From assembly GCF_006539725.1 (NCBI RefSeq), contig NZ_BJNO01000004.1:62001-126000 (forward strand): a stretch of 64,000 nucleotides of DNA, in the 5' to 3' direction. Both the position numbers and the translations under genes were made by a program. Each line of letters opens with the position of its first letter. The stretch's first letter is position 1. Below the pieces are notes generated by a model. The model was not told the origin of the DNA and searched no databases. It saw only the letters and a program-made list of their open reading frames with translations. Origin of the DNA: Klebsiella terrigena (GTDB lineage: Bacteria; Pseudomonadota; Gammaproteobacteria; Enterobacterales; Enterobacteriaceae). This document shows, one piece after another, positions 50,092-59,321 of the stretch.

Positions 50092-50803
50092 TCTGTTAAC
50101 CGTTAGCGGTCTTGGGGTGCACTACGGCGGCATCCAGGCGGTACGCGAGGTGTCGTTTAGCGTGCAAGAGGGCGAGCAGACGACGCTTATTGGCGCCAAC
50201 GGCGCGGGCAAAAGCTCCACCGTACGCGCGGTGACCGGGCTGGAGCCGTTTAGCGGCGACATCGTCTTCAACGGCAGGCCGGTACGCCAACGGCGGGCCG
50301 AAACGCTGCTGCGCGAAGGGCTGGTGATGGTGCCGGAAGGCCGCGGCATTTTTGCCCGCATGACGGTGCTGGAAAACCTGCAGATGGGCGCCTGGCTGCG
50401 CCGCGACGGCGCGGCGGTGAAGCGCGAAATGGACGATATCTTCAGCCAGTTTCCCCGCCTCGGCGAGCGCCAGCATCAGCTGGCCGGGCTGCTCTCCGGC
50501 GGTGAACAGCAGCTGCTGGCGCTAAACCGCGCCCTGCTCAGCCGCCCGCGGCTGCTGATCCTCGACGAGCCGTCGATGGGGCTGGCGCCGCTGATGGTGG
50601 AGAACGTTTTCCGCGTTATCGCCACCCTGCGCCAGCGCGGCGTGGCGCTGCTGCTGATCGAGCAGAACGCGCGCCTGGCGCTGGAGGCCACCGACAGCGC
50701 GTGGGTCATGGACAGCGGCAGCATCGTTGAGCGCGGCGCGTCGCGAACGCTGCTGGCCGACGACCGTATTGCACAGATTTATCTGGGCGAAATGCCCGTT
50801 TAA
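50084..50803 (+). CDS. LivF-type ABC ATPase
   Basis: A 239-residue ATPase with Walker A (GANGAGKSS), LivF-type MVPEGRGIFARMTVLENLQMG, signature LSGGEQQLLALNRAL and Walker B LLILDEPSMGLAP. ATG at 50084 is set by GGAGG eight bases upstream. With the LivG-type protein it forms the nucleotide-binding heterodimer. Confidence 0.92.
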   Translation: MSDLLTVSGLGVHYGGIQAVREVSFSVQEGEQTTLIGANGAGKSSTVRAVTGLEPFSGDIVFNGRPVRQRRAETLLREGLVMVPEGRGIFARMTVLENLQMGAWLRRDGAAVKREMDDIFSQFPRLGERQHQLAGLLSGGEQQLLALNRALLSRPRLLILDEPSMGLAPLMVENVFRVIATLRQRGVALLLIEQNARLALEATDSAWVMDSGSIVERGASRTLLADDRIAQIYLGEMPV

Positions 50804-50830
50804 CACACCAACCAACATCAGGGAAAAACA

Positions 50831-51988
50831 ATGAAAACAGCAAAAATCAGTGCGCTTAGCGCCGCTATTGTGCTCAGCGGTTTTGCCTCTTCCGCCGCAT
50901 GGTCCGCCGCCGGCGAAACCGTCACTATCGGCCTTGCCGGCCCGCTGACCGGCCCCTCCGCGCGTATTGGCAAGGATCTGGAAAACGGCGCTCAGCTGGC
51001 CATCGACGATATCAACAAGCAGCACCCGACGATCGGCGGCAAGGCGGTGACCTTTAAGCTGCAGTCGGAGGACGACCAGTCTGACCCGCGTACCGCGGTA
51101 GCCGTTGCCCAGCGCCTGGTGGACAGCGGCGTGGCGGGGGTGGTCGGCCACTGGAATACCGGCACCAGCATTCCGGCGGCGCGGGTCTATCACGACGCCG
51201 GGATCGCCCAGGTTGCGCCGGTGGCGACCGGTCATGCGTATACCAAACAGGGCTTCGATACCAGCTTTAGGGTGATGGGCCACGACGATGACGGCGGCCA
51301 GTTTGCCGGCCAGTACGCGGTGCAAACCCTGAAGGCCAAACGCATCGCGGTGATCGACGATCGTACCGCCTTCGGCCAGGGCCTGGCGGATGAGTTTATT
51401 AAGTCGCTGAAGGCCCAGGGGATCGATATCGTCGATCGTCAGTACGTCGATGACAAAACGGTGGACTTCAGCGCCGTGCTAACGGCAATCCGCAGCAAAA
51501 ACGCCGATCTTATCTTCTTCGGCGGCGTCGATAGCCAGGCCGCACCGCTGGCGCGCCGCATCAAGCAGCTGGGGATGAGTGCCACCCTGATGGGCGCGGG
51601 CGGCTTCGTCAGCCAAACCTTCCTGCAGCTGGCGCAAAAAGAGGGCAACGGCGTGGTAGCGCTGGAGCCGGGCCTGCCGGTGGAGCAGATGCCGGGCGGC
51701 AAGGCCTTTGAGCAGGCCTATCAGTCGCGCTATCACACCCATATCGAGCTGCACGCGCCGTTCGCCTACGACGCCACCCGCGTGCTGGCGGCGGCGATGG
51801 AAAAAGCCGACTCCGTCGATCCGGCGGTCTACCTGCCCGTCCTGCGCGCCATCAGCTATTCCGGCGTCACCGGGCAAATTGCCTTTGATAAAGAAGGCAA
51901 TCTGAAGTCGCCAACCTTTACCGTCTACAAAGTCGTCGACGGCAAATGGCAGCCGCAAACCGTGCTCGGCGGCGCCACCACGAAGTAA
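50831..51988 (+). CDS. LivK-type substrate-binding protein
   Basis: A 385-residue type I periplasmic binding protein with signal peptide (cleavage near AAWSA) and the Leu/Ile/Val-binding fold (VTIGLAGPLTGPSARIGKDLENGAQLAIDDIN at the N-lobe, HWNTGTSIPAARVYHDAG in the pocket region). In the family the ligand carboxylate and amine contact Ser/Thr in that region. Given the two catabolic genes downstream, the ligand is probably ATC or another small cyclic or carbamoylated amino acid, not leucine. Inference only. Confidence 0.88.
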   Translation: MKTAKISALSAAIVLSGFASSAAWSAAGETVTIGLAGPLTGPSARIGKDLENGAQLAIDDINKQHPTIGGKAVTFKLQSEDDQSDPRTAVAVAQRLVDSGVAGVVGHWNTGTSIPAARVYHDAGIAQVAPVATGHAYTKQGFDTSFRVMGHDDDGGQFAGQYAVQTLKAKRIAVIDDRTAFGQGLADEFIKSLKAQGIDIVDRQYVDDKTVDFSAVLTAIRSKNADLIFFGGVDSQAAPLARRIKQLGMSATLMGAGGFVSQTFLQLAQKEGNGVVALEPGLPVEQMPGGKAFEQAYQSRYHTHIELHAPFAYDATRVLAAAMEKADSVDPAVYLPVLRAISYSGVTGQIAFDKEGNLKSPTFTVYKVVDGKWQPQTVLGGATTK

Positions 51989-52005
51989 CGCAGTGAGGCA
52001 ATGTG

Positions 52006-52488
52006 ATGAGTGATAATAATGAGCTGGGCATTCTTGCCCGCCGCAAAATTGAAGCAGAGATAATTAAGCCGATTTACGACATCCTGGTCCGCGAGATAGG
52101 CAAAGCGCGCGCCCAGGCGGTCATCGGCGAGGCGATTGAGAACGCCGCCATTGAGGCAGGGAAAGCCTTTGCCGACCAGGAGCCCAACGGCGCGGATATT
52201 CAGAGCTTTGTCGCCCTGCAGTATCTGTGGGAAAAGGACAATGCCCTGGAGGTCACCGTGCTCGATGCCGACGATCGGCAGTACAACTACAACGTTAACC
52301 GCTGCCGCTACGCCGAAATGTATCACCAGATGGGCCTCGGCGAGATTGGTCACCTGCTCTCCTGCGCCCGCGATGACAAGTTTATCGTCGGCTACGCCCC
52401 GGAGGTTGAGCTGACCCGCACCACGACCATTATGCAGGGCGCGCCGTGCTGTGATTTCCGCTACCGCGTAAAAAAGGACCCATCATGA
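52006..52488 (+). CDS. L-2-amino-thiazoline-4-carboxylic acid hydrolase family protein
   Basis: A 160-residue protein of the ATC_hydrolase family. Conserved region CRYAEMYHQMGLGEIGHLLSC (about 100-120) and C-terminal QGAPCCDFRYR are present; the several cysteines may be catalytic. In Pseudomonas AtcB opens the thiazoline ring of L-ATC to N-carbamoyl-L-cysteine. The ATG at 52006 has GAGG seven bases upstream; an in-frame GTG at 52003 is less likely. Follows the binding protein by 17 bp and overlaps the amidohydrolase start by 4 bp. Confidence 0.82.
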   Translation: MSDNNELGILARRKIEAEIIKPIYDILVREIGKARAQAVIGEAIENAAIEAGKAFADQEPNGADIQSFVALQYLWEKDNALEVTVLDADDRQYNYNVNRCRYAEMYHQMGLGEIGHLLSCARDDKFIVGYAPEVELTRTTTIMQGAPCCDFRYRVKKDPS

Positions 52489-53714
52489 TAACCGTCAACG
52501 GCGAGCGCCTGTGGGCCACGCTGAACGAAATGGCGACTATCGGCGCGACGCCCGCCGGCGGCGTCACCCGGCTGACGCTGAGCGAAGAGGACCGCCGGGC
52601 CCGGGATCTGCTGCGCGACTGGGCGCTGGCGGCGGGGTTTGGCTACCGTGTCGACGGCATGGGCAATATGTTTATCCGCCGGGCGGGGAAAAACCCGGCG
52701 CTGGCGCCGGTGTTGACCGGTTCGCACGTTGACTCCCAGCCGCTGGGCGGGCGCTATGACGGTATTTACGGCGTGCTGGCGGGGCTGGAGGCGCTGCGGG
52801 TGCTTAACGAGCGCGGCGTCGAAACCGAGCGCGATATCGTGCTGGTGAACTGGACCAACGAAGAGGGCGCGCGCTTTGCCCCGGCGATGCTCGCCTCCGG
52901 CGTGTGGGCCGGGCAGTTTAGCGAAGAGTGGGCTCTTGCCCGGGAAGATCGCAGCGGCGTCAGCGTCGGCGAGGCGCTGGAGGCGATCGGCTATCGCGGC
53001 GAGCACCCGACGGCGGCGTTTCCCCTGCACGCCTGCTACGAGGTGCATATCGAACAGGGGCCGATTCTGGAAGACGAAGGGATTGATATCGGCCTGGTGC
53101 ACGCGGCGATGGGCCAGCGCTGGTTCAACGTCACCCTGACCGGCTTCGCCGCCCACGCCGGTACCACGCCGATGAACAGCCGCCGCGATGCGCTGACCGC
53201 TTTTGCCGAGCTGGCGCTGGCGGTGGAAGAGATCGGCATCGACCGCCAGCCCGACGGCCGCGCGACGGTCGGTACGCTGCAGGTAACGCCCGGGTCGCGT
53301 AACGTGGTGCCCGGCCGCGTGGAGTGCAGCGTCGAGTTTCGCCATCCGCAAAGCGACGCCCTCGAAGCGATGGAGCTCGCGCTGCGCCGCGCCGCCGCGG
53401 CGCTGGGCCAGCGCGGCGTCACGGCAGAGGTCGAGCGTATTTTTGACTACGCGCCTATCGCCTTCGACCCCGACTGCCTGGCGCGCAGCGAGCGGGCCGC
53501 CCTGGCGCTCGGCTACAGCGCGAAACGGATGGTTTCCGGCGCCGGACACGATACCTGCTATATCAGCAAAGTGGCCCCCGCCAGCATGATATTTATCCCC
53601 TGCGAGAAGGGAATTAGCCACAATGAGGCCGAAAACATTCTCCCTCTGTGGGCCGAAAAAGGGGCCAACGTCCTGCTTAACAGCCTGCTTAGCGCCGCGT
53701 GCGAATCCTCCTGA
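52485..53714 (+). CDS. N-carbamoyl-L-amino-acid hydrolase (AtcC/AmaB-like, M20 family)
   Basis: A 409-residue zinc-dependent hydrolase of the L-carbamoylase/ureidoglycolate/allantoate group. Metal ligands visible: His in TGSHVDSQPLGG, Asp in RYDGIYGVL, Glu pair in NWTNEEGARF, His in YEVHIEQGP, and C-terminal His in KGISHNEAE. In the Pseudomonas ATC pathway AtcC removes the carbamoyl group from N-carbamoyl-L-cysteine to give L-cysteine. Coupled to the hydrolase gene by overlap (ATGA), which strongly supports one pathway. AAGGA precedes the ATG. Confidence 0.88.
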   Translation: MITVNGERLWATLNEMATIGATPAGGVTRLTLSEEDRRARDLLRDWALAAGFGYRVDGMGNMFIRRAGKNPALAPVLTGSHVDSQPLGGRYDGIYGVLAGLEALRVLNERGVETERDIVLVNWTNEEGARFAPAMLASGVWAGQFSEEWALAREDRSGVSVGEALEAIGYRGEHPTAAFPLHACYEVHIEQGPILEDEGIDIGLVHAAMGQRWFNVTLTGFAAHAGTTPMNSRRDALTAFAELALAVEEIGIDRQPDGRATVGTLQVTPGSRNVVPGRVECSVEFRHPQSDALEAMELALRRAAAALGQRGVTAEVERIFDYAPIAFDPDCLARSERAALALGYSAKRMVSGAGHDTCYISKVAPASMIFIPCEKGISHNEAENILPLWAEKGANVLLNSLLSAACESS

Positions 53715-54032
53715 TCCCCGCCTGTCGTCATAGCGAAGAGATTGTGCATGGCGACAAACGCTCCCCTCTCCGGGGCCGCACGGCGCGACCTCGGAGAGGA
53801 AAACCCCAGCATAAATAAATTAAAACAGCACCTTACCCGGCGGTTAAAGACGTTTATTTTTGGATTCTCTGCTAAAATCAGCAGGAAGATCGCCTATAGT
53901 ATGGCCAATGTACGCAGGGAAAGAAGCGGTGTCTGGCGGGCTTAAGGTCAACGTGCCGGGCACGCTGCCGGGTCATACTCGCCGCGAAAATAGCCTGATG
54001 GGATCGCCTCTTACTGCTGACGCCGGGTACGT
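53715..54032. other. Intergenic region, 318 bp, no gene seen
   Basis: Between the amidohydrolase and the GGDEF gene. A 67-codon plus-strand frame lies within it but has no ribosome-binding site or family resemblance. No intrinsic terminator with a T-tract was found, so read-through from the ATC operon cannot be excluded. Confidence 0.4.
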
Positions 54033-55730
54033 GTGAAAACGAAAAAAAAAGCCGCCGCATCGTCCAACGTACTCCGCTATATCTGGGGGTCTGCGTTAGC
54101 GACAATCTGTTTAACCACCATTCTCTCATTCTGGCTGCTCTCCGGCTCATGGTCGATGTGGAAAAGCGCGCATAACAACGTTATTCAGTTCGATATTTTT
54201 TACCGCGTCCTGCAGGTCTCCAACGATTTAGCCGGCGAACGCGCCTTCGTTAACGAGCTGGTATTGAGCCCGCTGGCGGATAAAGAGCGGCAGTGGCAGG
54301 CGCTGGAGGCCCACCGCCGGGTCACCGATCGCGATATGCAAAGCATCCCGCGGCACCTGCTCTCCCCCGAGCTGATGGTGGAAATGCAGCATCAGTTGGC
54401 CCACGCCAGGCGCCTCGCCGATACCTTCCGCAGCCGGGAGCTCGGCGATCCGGCGACGGCAGAGCACGCCATCCGCGATATGGTGGTGGCGACCGACTTT
54501 TACCATCAGGCGCTGTTTGAGCGCACCGCCGAGTTTTTACTGCTGGAGCCCAGCGCGCTGGGGCCTATTCTGCGCGCCCAGGCGCTGGGCGAGCTGCGCG
54601 ACGCCACCGGCAGGCTCGGCTCGCAGCTGCTGATCCCGCTGGCAACCCAAACAAAAATTCCCCAGGCGAACCGCGAAGGGATCACCCGCGGCATTGAGCG
54701 GATTAATACCGCCTGGTGGCTGCTGCAAACCCAGGGCGACGAGGCGAGCTATATCCCGCACTTTCAGCGCCAGCTGGAGAATACCCGCCAGGCCTTCGAA
54801 ACGCAGGGGATTGGTTTAATTAACCGCTTAAAAGAGGAGAGCGACGGCAATCAGCCCTACAGCATTAGCGCCGAGCGCTTCGCCATTGATTATCACGCCA
54901 GCCTCGGCGCTTTTGATAATCTGCTGAATACCTACATGGCCGGCGTCAAAAAGCACTACACCGCCAGCGAGCGCCGGGCGCTGCAGAGTTTGCTCATCCG
55001 TTCGCTGGTGCTGGCCCTGGTCTACGCCCTGACGATCGCGATGATTTTCTATATTCGCTCGCGGGTTTTGCGCCCTATTCTGCGCTTAAATAATATTGCC
55101 GCCGATCTGATCGCCGGCAAGCAGGCGCACGTCCAGATCGATGACGACACCGCGGAAGAGGTGCAGGAGCTGTTCTCATCGCTCGGCACCCTTGGGAAAA
55201 AGCTGCGCGAAGATGCGCGCATCAGTCGCCAGTACCAGCGCCAGTCGGAGGAGGACCCGCTCACTCACCTGTTTAACCGCCGGGCGTTCAATAGCCGGGG
55301 CGAGGCGCTGCTGCGTCAGTCGAGTGAGGCCCTGAGCGCCTGGCTTATTATGCTGGACGTCGACCGCTTCAAGTCGATTAACGATAGCTGGGGACACCCG
55401 ATGGGCGACGAAGTGCTGGTGGCGCTGGCAAAAACGCTGAACAAGTTTAGCCGCCCGAGCGACGTCGTGGGTCGTCTTGGCGGCGAGGAGTTTGCGGTGC
55501 TGTTTCTGGCCCCGACGGCGCAGGACGTTGCCAGCTACGCCGCGCGTATTCAGCATGAAATCCGCAAGCTGACCTTCCACACCAGCGGCGGCGAGACCTT
55601 TAAGGTCACCGCCAGCTTCGGGGTTTCTCAGGGCTGGCAGTGCCCGCTGGAGGAGCTGCTGTCGCGGGCAGATAGCGAACTGTATAAGGCGAAAAACAGC
55701 GGCCGTGACCGGATCTGCGGCCTGCCCTGA
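54033..55730 (+). CDS. Membrane-bound diguanylate cyclase (GGDEF)
   Basis: A 565-residue protein: N-terminal TM helix (YIWGSALATICLTTILSFWLL), a large periplasmic helical sensor domain (about 40-325), second TM helix (SLVLALVYALTIAMIFYI), HAMP-like region (SRVLRPILRLNNIAADLIAG) and a C-terminal GGDEF domain (about 400-565). The active-site loop is GGEEF, with an allosteric I-site RPSD exactly five residues before it, so the enzyme should make c-di-GMP and be product-inhibited. No EAL domain. GTG start at 54033. Signal unknown; not clearly linked to either neighbour. Confidence 0.9.
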   Translation: MKTKKKAAASSNVLRYIWGSALATICLTTILSFWLLSGSWSMWKSAHNNVIQFDIFYRVLQVSNDLAGERAFVNELVLSPLADKERQWQALEAHRRVTDRDMQSIPRHLLSPELMVEMQHQLAHARRLADTFRSRELGDPATAEHAIRDMVVATDFYHQALFERTAEFLLLEPSALGPILRAQALGELRDATGRLGSQLLIPLATQTKIPQANREGITRGIERINTAWWLLQTQGDEASYIPHFQRQLENTRQAFETQGIGLINRLKEESDGNQPYSISAERFAIDYHASLGAFDNLLNTYMAGVKKHYTASERRALQSLLIRSLVLALVYALTIAMIFYIRSRVLRPILRLNNIAADLIAGKQAHVQIDDDTAEEVQELFSSLGTLGKKLREDARISRQYQRQSEEDPLTHLFNRRAFNSRGEALLRQSSEALSAWLIMLDVDRFKSINDSWGHPMGDEVLVALAKTLNKFSRPSDVVGRLGGEEFAVLFLAPTAQDVASYAARIQHEIRKLTFHTSGGETFKVTASFGVSQGWQCPLEELLSRADSELYKAKNSGRDRICGLP

Positions 55731-55774
55731 GCGCGGGCCGGAAGCCTGCGCTCGGGCGCTGCCGATGAGGTGGG

Positions 55775-56806
55775 CTAGTGCTTCTTACGGTTACGGCGCA
55801 TATCGATGGTCACCGCGGCAACAATAATGATGCCCTTAATAATATCCTGCACGTAGGCATCGACGCCGACGAAGGTGAAGCCGCTTTTAATCAGCCCCAG
55901 AATCACCGCCCCAATCAGCGTTCCGGTAATCCGCCCAACGCCGCCCATCAGGCTGCTGCCGCCGATCACCGCCGCGGCGATGGCGTCCAGCTCATAGGAC
56001 ATCCCCATGCTCGACTGGCCGCTGCTGACGCGCGCGGCCAATACCACGCCGGCCAGACCGGAGAGCGCGCCGGCAATGGTGTAAACGATGACCAGGTACT
56101 TGTTGACGTTGATGCCGGACACTTTTGCCGAGGTCATGTTACCGCCGATGGCGTAGACGTATTTACCGTAGCGGGTATGCTTGAGCGCGATATGGAACAG
56201 CGCGGCGATGACGAAGAAGATAATGACCGGCATCGCCCCCTGACCCACGGCGGTAAAGCTGTCGGACAGGAAGCTAATCGGGTTTCCCTGGGTGTAATAC
56301 TGCGCGAGACCGCGCGCGGAAACCATCATCCCGAGGGTCGCGATAAACGGCGGGATCCCGGTGCGGGTCACCAGAAAACCGTTGGTTAACCCACAGAGCA
56401 GACCGACGCCGATCCCGGCAAAAATGGGGATCGCCGCCGGCAGGTTGACCAGCGAGGGAAACATCGGCGTGAGGCTGTCCGAGGTCTGCGCCAGGCTTGC
56501 CGCCACCACCGCCGCAAGCGCGATAACCGAGCCGGAGGAGAGGTCAATCCCGGTGGTAATAATCACCTGAGTCACCCCCACGGCGATAATACCGATAATC
56601 GCCACCTGTAAAACGATCAGCACCAGGCGGTTGCTATTCATTAAAAATGATTGGTCGCGAACGAACCAGCCGGCAATTTCAAACGTCAGGGCAATCACCA
56701 CCATGACGATAAATATCCCGGTATCTTTCGGCATTTTATGCCGTAGCTGACTCAAGAAAGAGGGTTTCTCATTTACGGGAGCTGCGGTCAATTTCATATT
56801 GCTCAT
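55775..56806 (-). CDS. RbsC-type sugar ABC permease
   Basis: A 343-residue permease of the ribose/xylose/inositol family with about ten TM segments. Signatures: GVTQVIITTGIDLSSGSVIAL, TRTGIPPFIATLGMM and YAIGGNMTSAKVSGINV. Third gene of a three-gene importer operon (binding protein, ATPase, permease), starting 10 bp after the ATPase stop. Confidence 0.92.
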   Translation of the reverse strand: MSNMKLTAAPVNEKPSFLSQLRHKMPKDTGIFIVMVVIALTFEIAGWFVRDQSFLMNSNRLVLIVLQVAIIGIIAVGVTQVIITTGIDLSSGSVIALAAVVAASLAQTSDSLTPMFPSLVNLPAAIPIFAGIGVGLLCGLTNGFLVTRTGIPPFIATLGMMVSARGLAQYYTQGNPISFLSDSFTAVGQGAMPVIIFFVIAALFHIALKHTRYGKYVYAIGGNMTSAKVSGINVNKYLVIVYTIAGALSGLAGVVLAARVSSGQSSMGMSYELDAIAAAVIGGSSLMGGVGRITGTLIGAVILGLIKSGFTFVGVDAYVQDIIKGIIIVAAVTIDMRRNRKKH

Positions 56807-56816
56807 TCTCTACGCC

Positions 56817-58301
56817 TCAATTGGATGCCAACGACAAAATGGTTTCCTGATCGGCCTCATCTTTTTCAAGGATGCCGGTAATACGCCCTTCATGCATGAC
56901 CATCACCCGGTCACTCATCCCGAGAATTTCCGGTAGTTCAGAGGAAACCATAATTACCGCGACGCCACGGTTCGCCAGTTCGCTAATCAGATGGTAAATT
57001 TCAGCCTTCGCGCCCACGTCAATACCGCGGGTCGGCTCATCGAGAATTAATATTTTGGGCTGGGCTAAGAGCCAGCGGGCAATCAGTACTTTTTGCTGAT
57101 TACCGCCGCTGAGGTTATTAATAATTTGATCCATCGTCGGGGTTTTAATATTCAGACGGCGGATCTGCTCCATACAGTCTTCCGCCATTTTCACATGTTT
57201 AACAAACCCGCTTTTACCGACATATTCCGGCATATTCACGATGCTCATATTCTCCAGCACCGACAGGACGAGGAACAGGCCGGACTTTTTGCGATCCTCA
57301 GTCAGCAGCGCCATCCCTTTTTCGATGGCGACGGAAGGAGAATCTATCTTCACCGGGACGCCATCAATCAGCACCTCGCCCTCGTCAAAGCTCTCCATAC
57401 CGAACAGGCACTCCATCACCTCGCTGCGCCCGGCCCCGACCAGCCCGGCAACGCCGAGGATTTCGCCGCGGCGCACGCTGAAGGTGACGTCATCAAAGTA
57501 GCCCTTGCGCGACAGATTGCGCACGCTCAGGACATCCTCGCCGATCGTATTATTGAATTTTGGGAACAGCTGGGTTAATTCTCGCCCGACCATCTGAGTG
57601 ATTAACGACTGGCGGGTATATTCCGCCGTCTGCTGGCTGGCGACCCAGCTGCCGTCACGAAAGACGCTGATTTCATCGGTAATAGCAAAAATCTCATCCA
57701 TCTTATGGCTGATATAGATGATGGCTTTGCCCTGCGCCCGGAGGTCGCGAATAATCGTAAACAGGTGCGCCACCTCCCCTTCGGTTAACGCCGAGGTCGG
57801 CTCATCCATAATCACGATATCGGCGTTCCACGAGACCGCTTTAGCAATTTCCACCATCTGCTGGGCGGCGATGCTCAGATCGCCCACCAGCCGATCGGCG
57901 GAGAGGCGAATATTGAGCTTATTCAGCAGCGTCTGGGTCTGGCGGATCAGCTGGCGATGATCGACGAAGCCGTACTTCATCGGCTCGCGGCCGAGCCAGA
58001 TATTTTCCGCCACCGTCATATGCGGCACCAGATTAAGCTCCTGGTGGATCATCGAGATCCCCGACCGCAGCGCATCCATGGTGTCCTGAAACTGAACCGG
58101 CTGGCCTTTGACTTTTATCGCGCCCTTATCGGGACGGTAAATCCCGATAAGGCATTTCATCAGCGTGGATTTACCGGCCCCGTTTTCGCCCATCAGCGCG
58201 TGTACCGTTCCAGGGCGCACGCGCAGTGAGACATTATCGAGCGCCTTCACGCCGGGAAAGAACTTGCTGATACCTTCGGCTTCTAGGGCAAAAGCGTTCA
58301 T
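56817..58301 (-). CDS. RbsA-type sugar ABC ATPase (tandem NBD)
   Basis: A 494-residue protein with two ATPase domains. First: Walker A GENGAGKST, signature LSIAAQQMVEIAKAV, Walker B IVIMDEPTSALT. Second: degenerate Walker A (GLVGAGRSE), LSGGNQQKVLIARWL and ILILDEPTRGID, as usual in RbsA/MglA proteins. Powers uptake of the monosaccharide or polyol bound by the upstream-encoded protein. Start has CGGAGAT seven bases upstream. Confidence 0.94.
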   Translation of the reverse strand: MNAFALEAEGISKFFPGVKALDNVSLRVRPGTVHALMGENGAGKSTLMKCLIGIYRPDKGAIKVKGQPVQFQDTMDALRSGISMIHQELNLVPHMTVAENIWLGREPMKYGFVDHRQLIRQTQTLLNKLNIRLSADRLVGDLSIAAQQMVEIAKAVSWNADIVIMDEPTSALTEGEVAHLFTIIRDLRAQGKAIIYISHKMDEIFAITDEISVFRDGSWVASQQTAEYTRQSLITQMVGRELTQLFPKFNNTIGEDVLSVRNLSRKGYFDDVTFSVRRGEILGVAGLVGAGRSEVMECLFGMESFDEGEVLIDGVPVKIDSPSVAIEKGMALLTEDRKKSGLFLVLSVLENMSIVNMPEYVGKSGFVKHVKMAEDCMEQIRRLNIKTPTMDQIINNLSGGNQQKVLIARWLLAQPKILILDEPTRGIDVGAKAEIYHLISELANRGVAVIMVSSELPEILGMSDRVMVMHEGRITGILEKDEADQETILSLASN

Positions 58302-58334
58302 AGAAAAATCTCCGTACCGCTGGGCCTGGGATCG

Positions 58335-59258
58335 TTATTTTTGGTTGCGGCTGACGAAATCAGACATGTTTTCTTTGGTGATCAGCTGGTAGGGAACGTC
58401 GATGACCTTTTCGACTTTCTCACCGTTAGCCAGCTTGATGGCGGCGTTGACCGCGCCCTCGCCCTGCCCCTTCGCGTCCTGGAAAATCGTGGCGATCATC
58501 TTGCCGTTTTTGAGCATCTGCAGCGCGTCGGGGGTGCCGTCAACGCCGGCGATCAGAATGTGGTTCGGGTTGCTGCCCAGCGCCTGCAGCGCGCCGATGG
58601 CCATTTCATCGTTGTTTGAGGCAATGGCCTGGATATCTTCTCCGCTGGTCATCCAGTTGCTCACCACGTCGACCGCGTCGTTACGCATAAATTTGGCGGT
58701 CTGCTTCTGCACGATTTTAATATTCGGGTATTTCGCTACCACCTCTTCCACGCCCTTCGTCCGATCGCGGGTCGATTCATTGGCCAGGTCGCCCAGCAGG
58801 ATAGCCACGTTTCCTTTACCGTTCATCGCCTTCGCCAGCGCTTCCATCTGCAGGCGCCCGGCGAGGACCGAATCCGAACCGACGTAGGCCATTTTGTCCG
58901 TCAGCGGCAGCTGCGGGCGACGGTTAACGAACACCAGCGGGATACCGGCTTTGGTCGCCTGATCGATAATCGGTTTCACCGCGTTGGTGTCGACAGGGGC
59001 AACGATGATGGCATCAACGCCCTGACCGATGAAGTTCTGTACCTGCTGCAGCTGCTGCGCCACGTCGCCCTTGGCGTCTTCTACCTGCGACTTAACGCCA
59101 TCTTTTTGCATCTCTTTTTGCATGGCATTACGCAGGATGGTCAGAAAGTTATCATCAAAAAGCGCCATCGAAACGCCGACGGAAATATCTTTTGCCATAA
59201 CAACCGCAGGCAACATACAGGCTAACAAAGAGGCAACAATCGTTTTCTTGATATTCAC
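58335..59258 (-). CDS. Sugar ABC transporter substrate-binding protein (ribose/inositol type)
   Basis: A 307-residue type I binding protein with signal peptide (cleavage after VVMA). MALFDDNFLTILRNAM near the N-terminus resembles myo-inositol-binding proteins, and DAIIVAPVDTNAVKPIIDQA and AIASNNDEMAIGALQAL are general ribose-family signatures. The GTG at 59258 is preferred: AAGGA lies upstream and it gives a normal signal peptide (VNIKKTIVASLL); the ATG at 59294 would add 12 hydrophilic residues. First gene of the importer operon. Myo-inositol is my best guess, not established. Confidence 0.88.
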   Translation of the reverse strand: MNIKKTIVASLLACMLPAVVMAKDISVGVSMALFDDNFLTILRNAMQKEMQKDGVKSQVEDAKGDVAQQLQQVQNFIGQGVDAIIVAPVDTNAVKPIIDQATKAGIPLVFVNRRPQLPLTDKMAYVGSDSVLAGRLQMEALAKAMNGKGNVAILLGDLANESTRDRTKGVEEVVAKYPNIKIVQKQTAKFMRNDAVDVVSNWMTSGEDIQAIASNNDEMAIGALQALGSNPNHILIAGVDGTPDALQMLKNGKMIATIFQDAKGQGEGAVNAAIKLANGEKVEKVIDVPYQLITKENMSDFVSRNQK

Positions 59259-59301
59259 AGTTGATCCTTGAGCGTCGTTGATACGCCAGTTCATTGAGAT
59301 A

Positions 59302-59321
59302 AATGAAAGATTCGTTTCATT
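59302..59321. promoter_or_regulatory. Candidate operator of the sugar ABC operon
   Basis: A perfect inverted repeat AATGAAA/TTTCATT with a 6-bp spacer, 44 bp upstream of the binding-protein start. A second, looser TTTCA/TGAAA pair lies at 59491-59515. TGAAA-type inverted repeats are common for RpiR- and LacI-family regulators; no regulator gene is adjacent. Confidence 0.45.

Noticed and set aside
52461-53621. A 386-codon minus-strand frame opposite the carbamoylase gene
   Set aside because: Shadow frame without motifs; the plus-strand gene has all metal ligands.
53742-53945. A 67-codon frame in the gap before the GGDEF gene
   Set aside because: No ribosome-binding site and no resemblance to known small proteins; composition changes midway.
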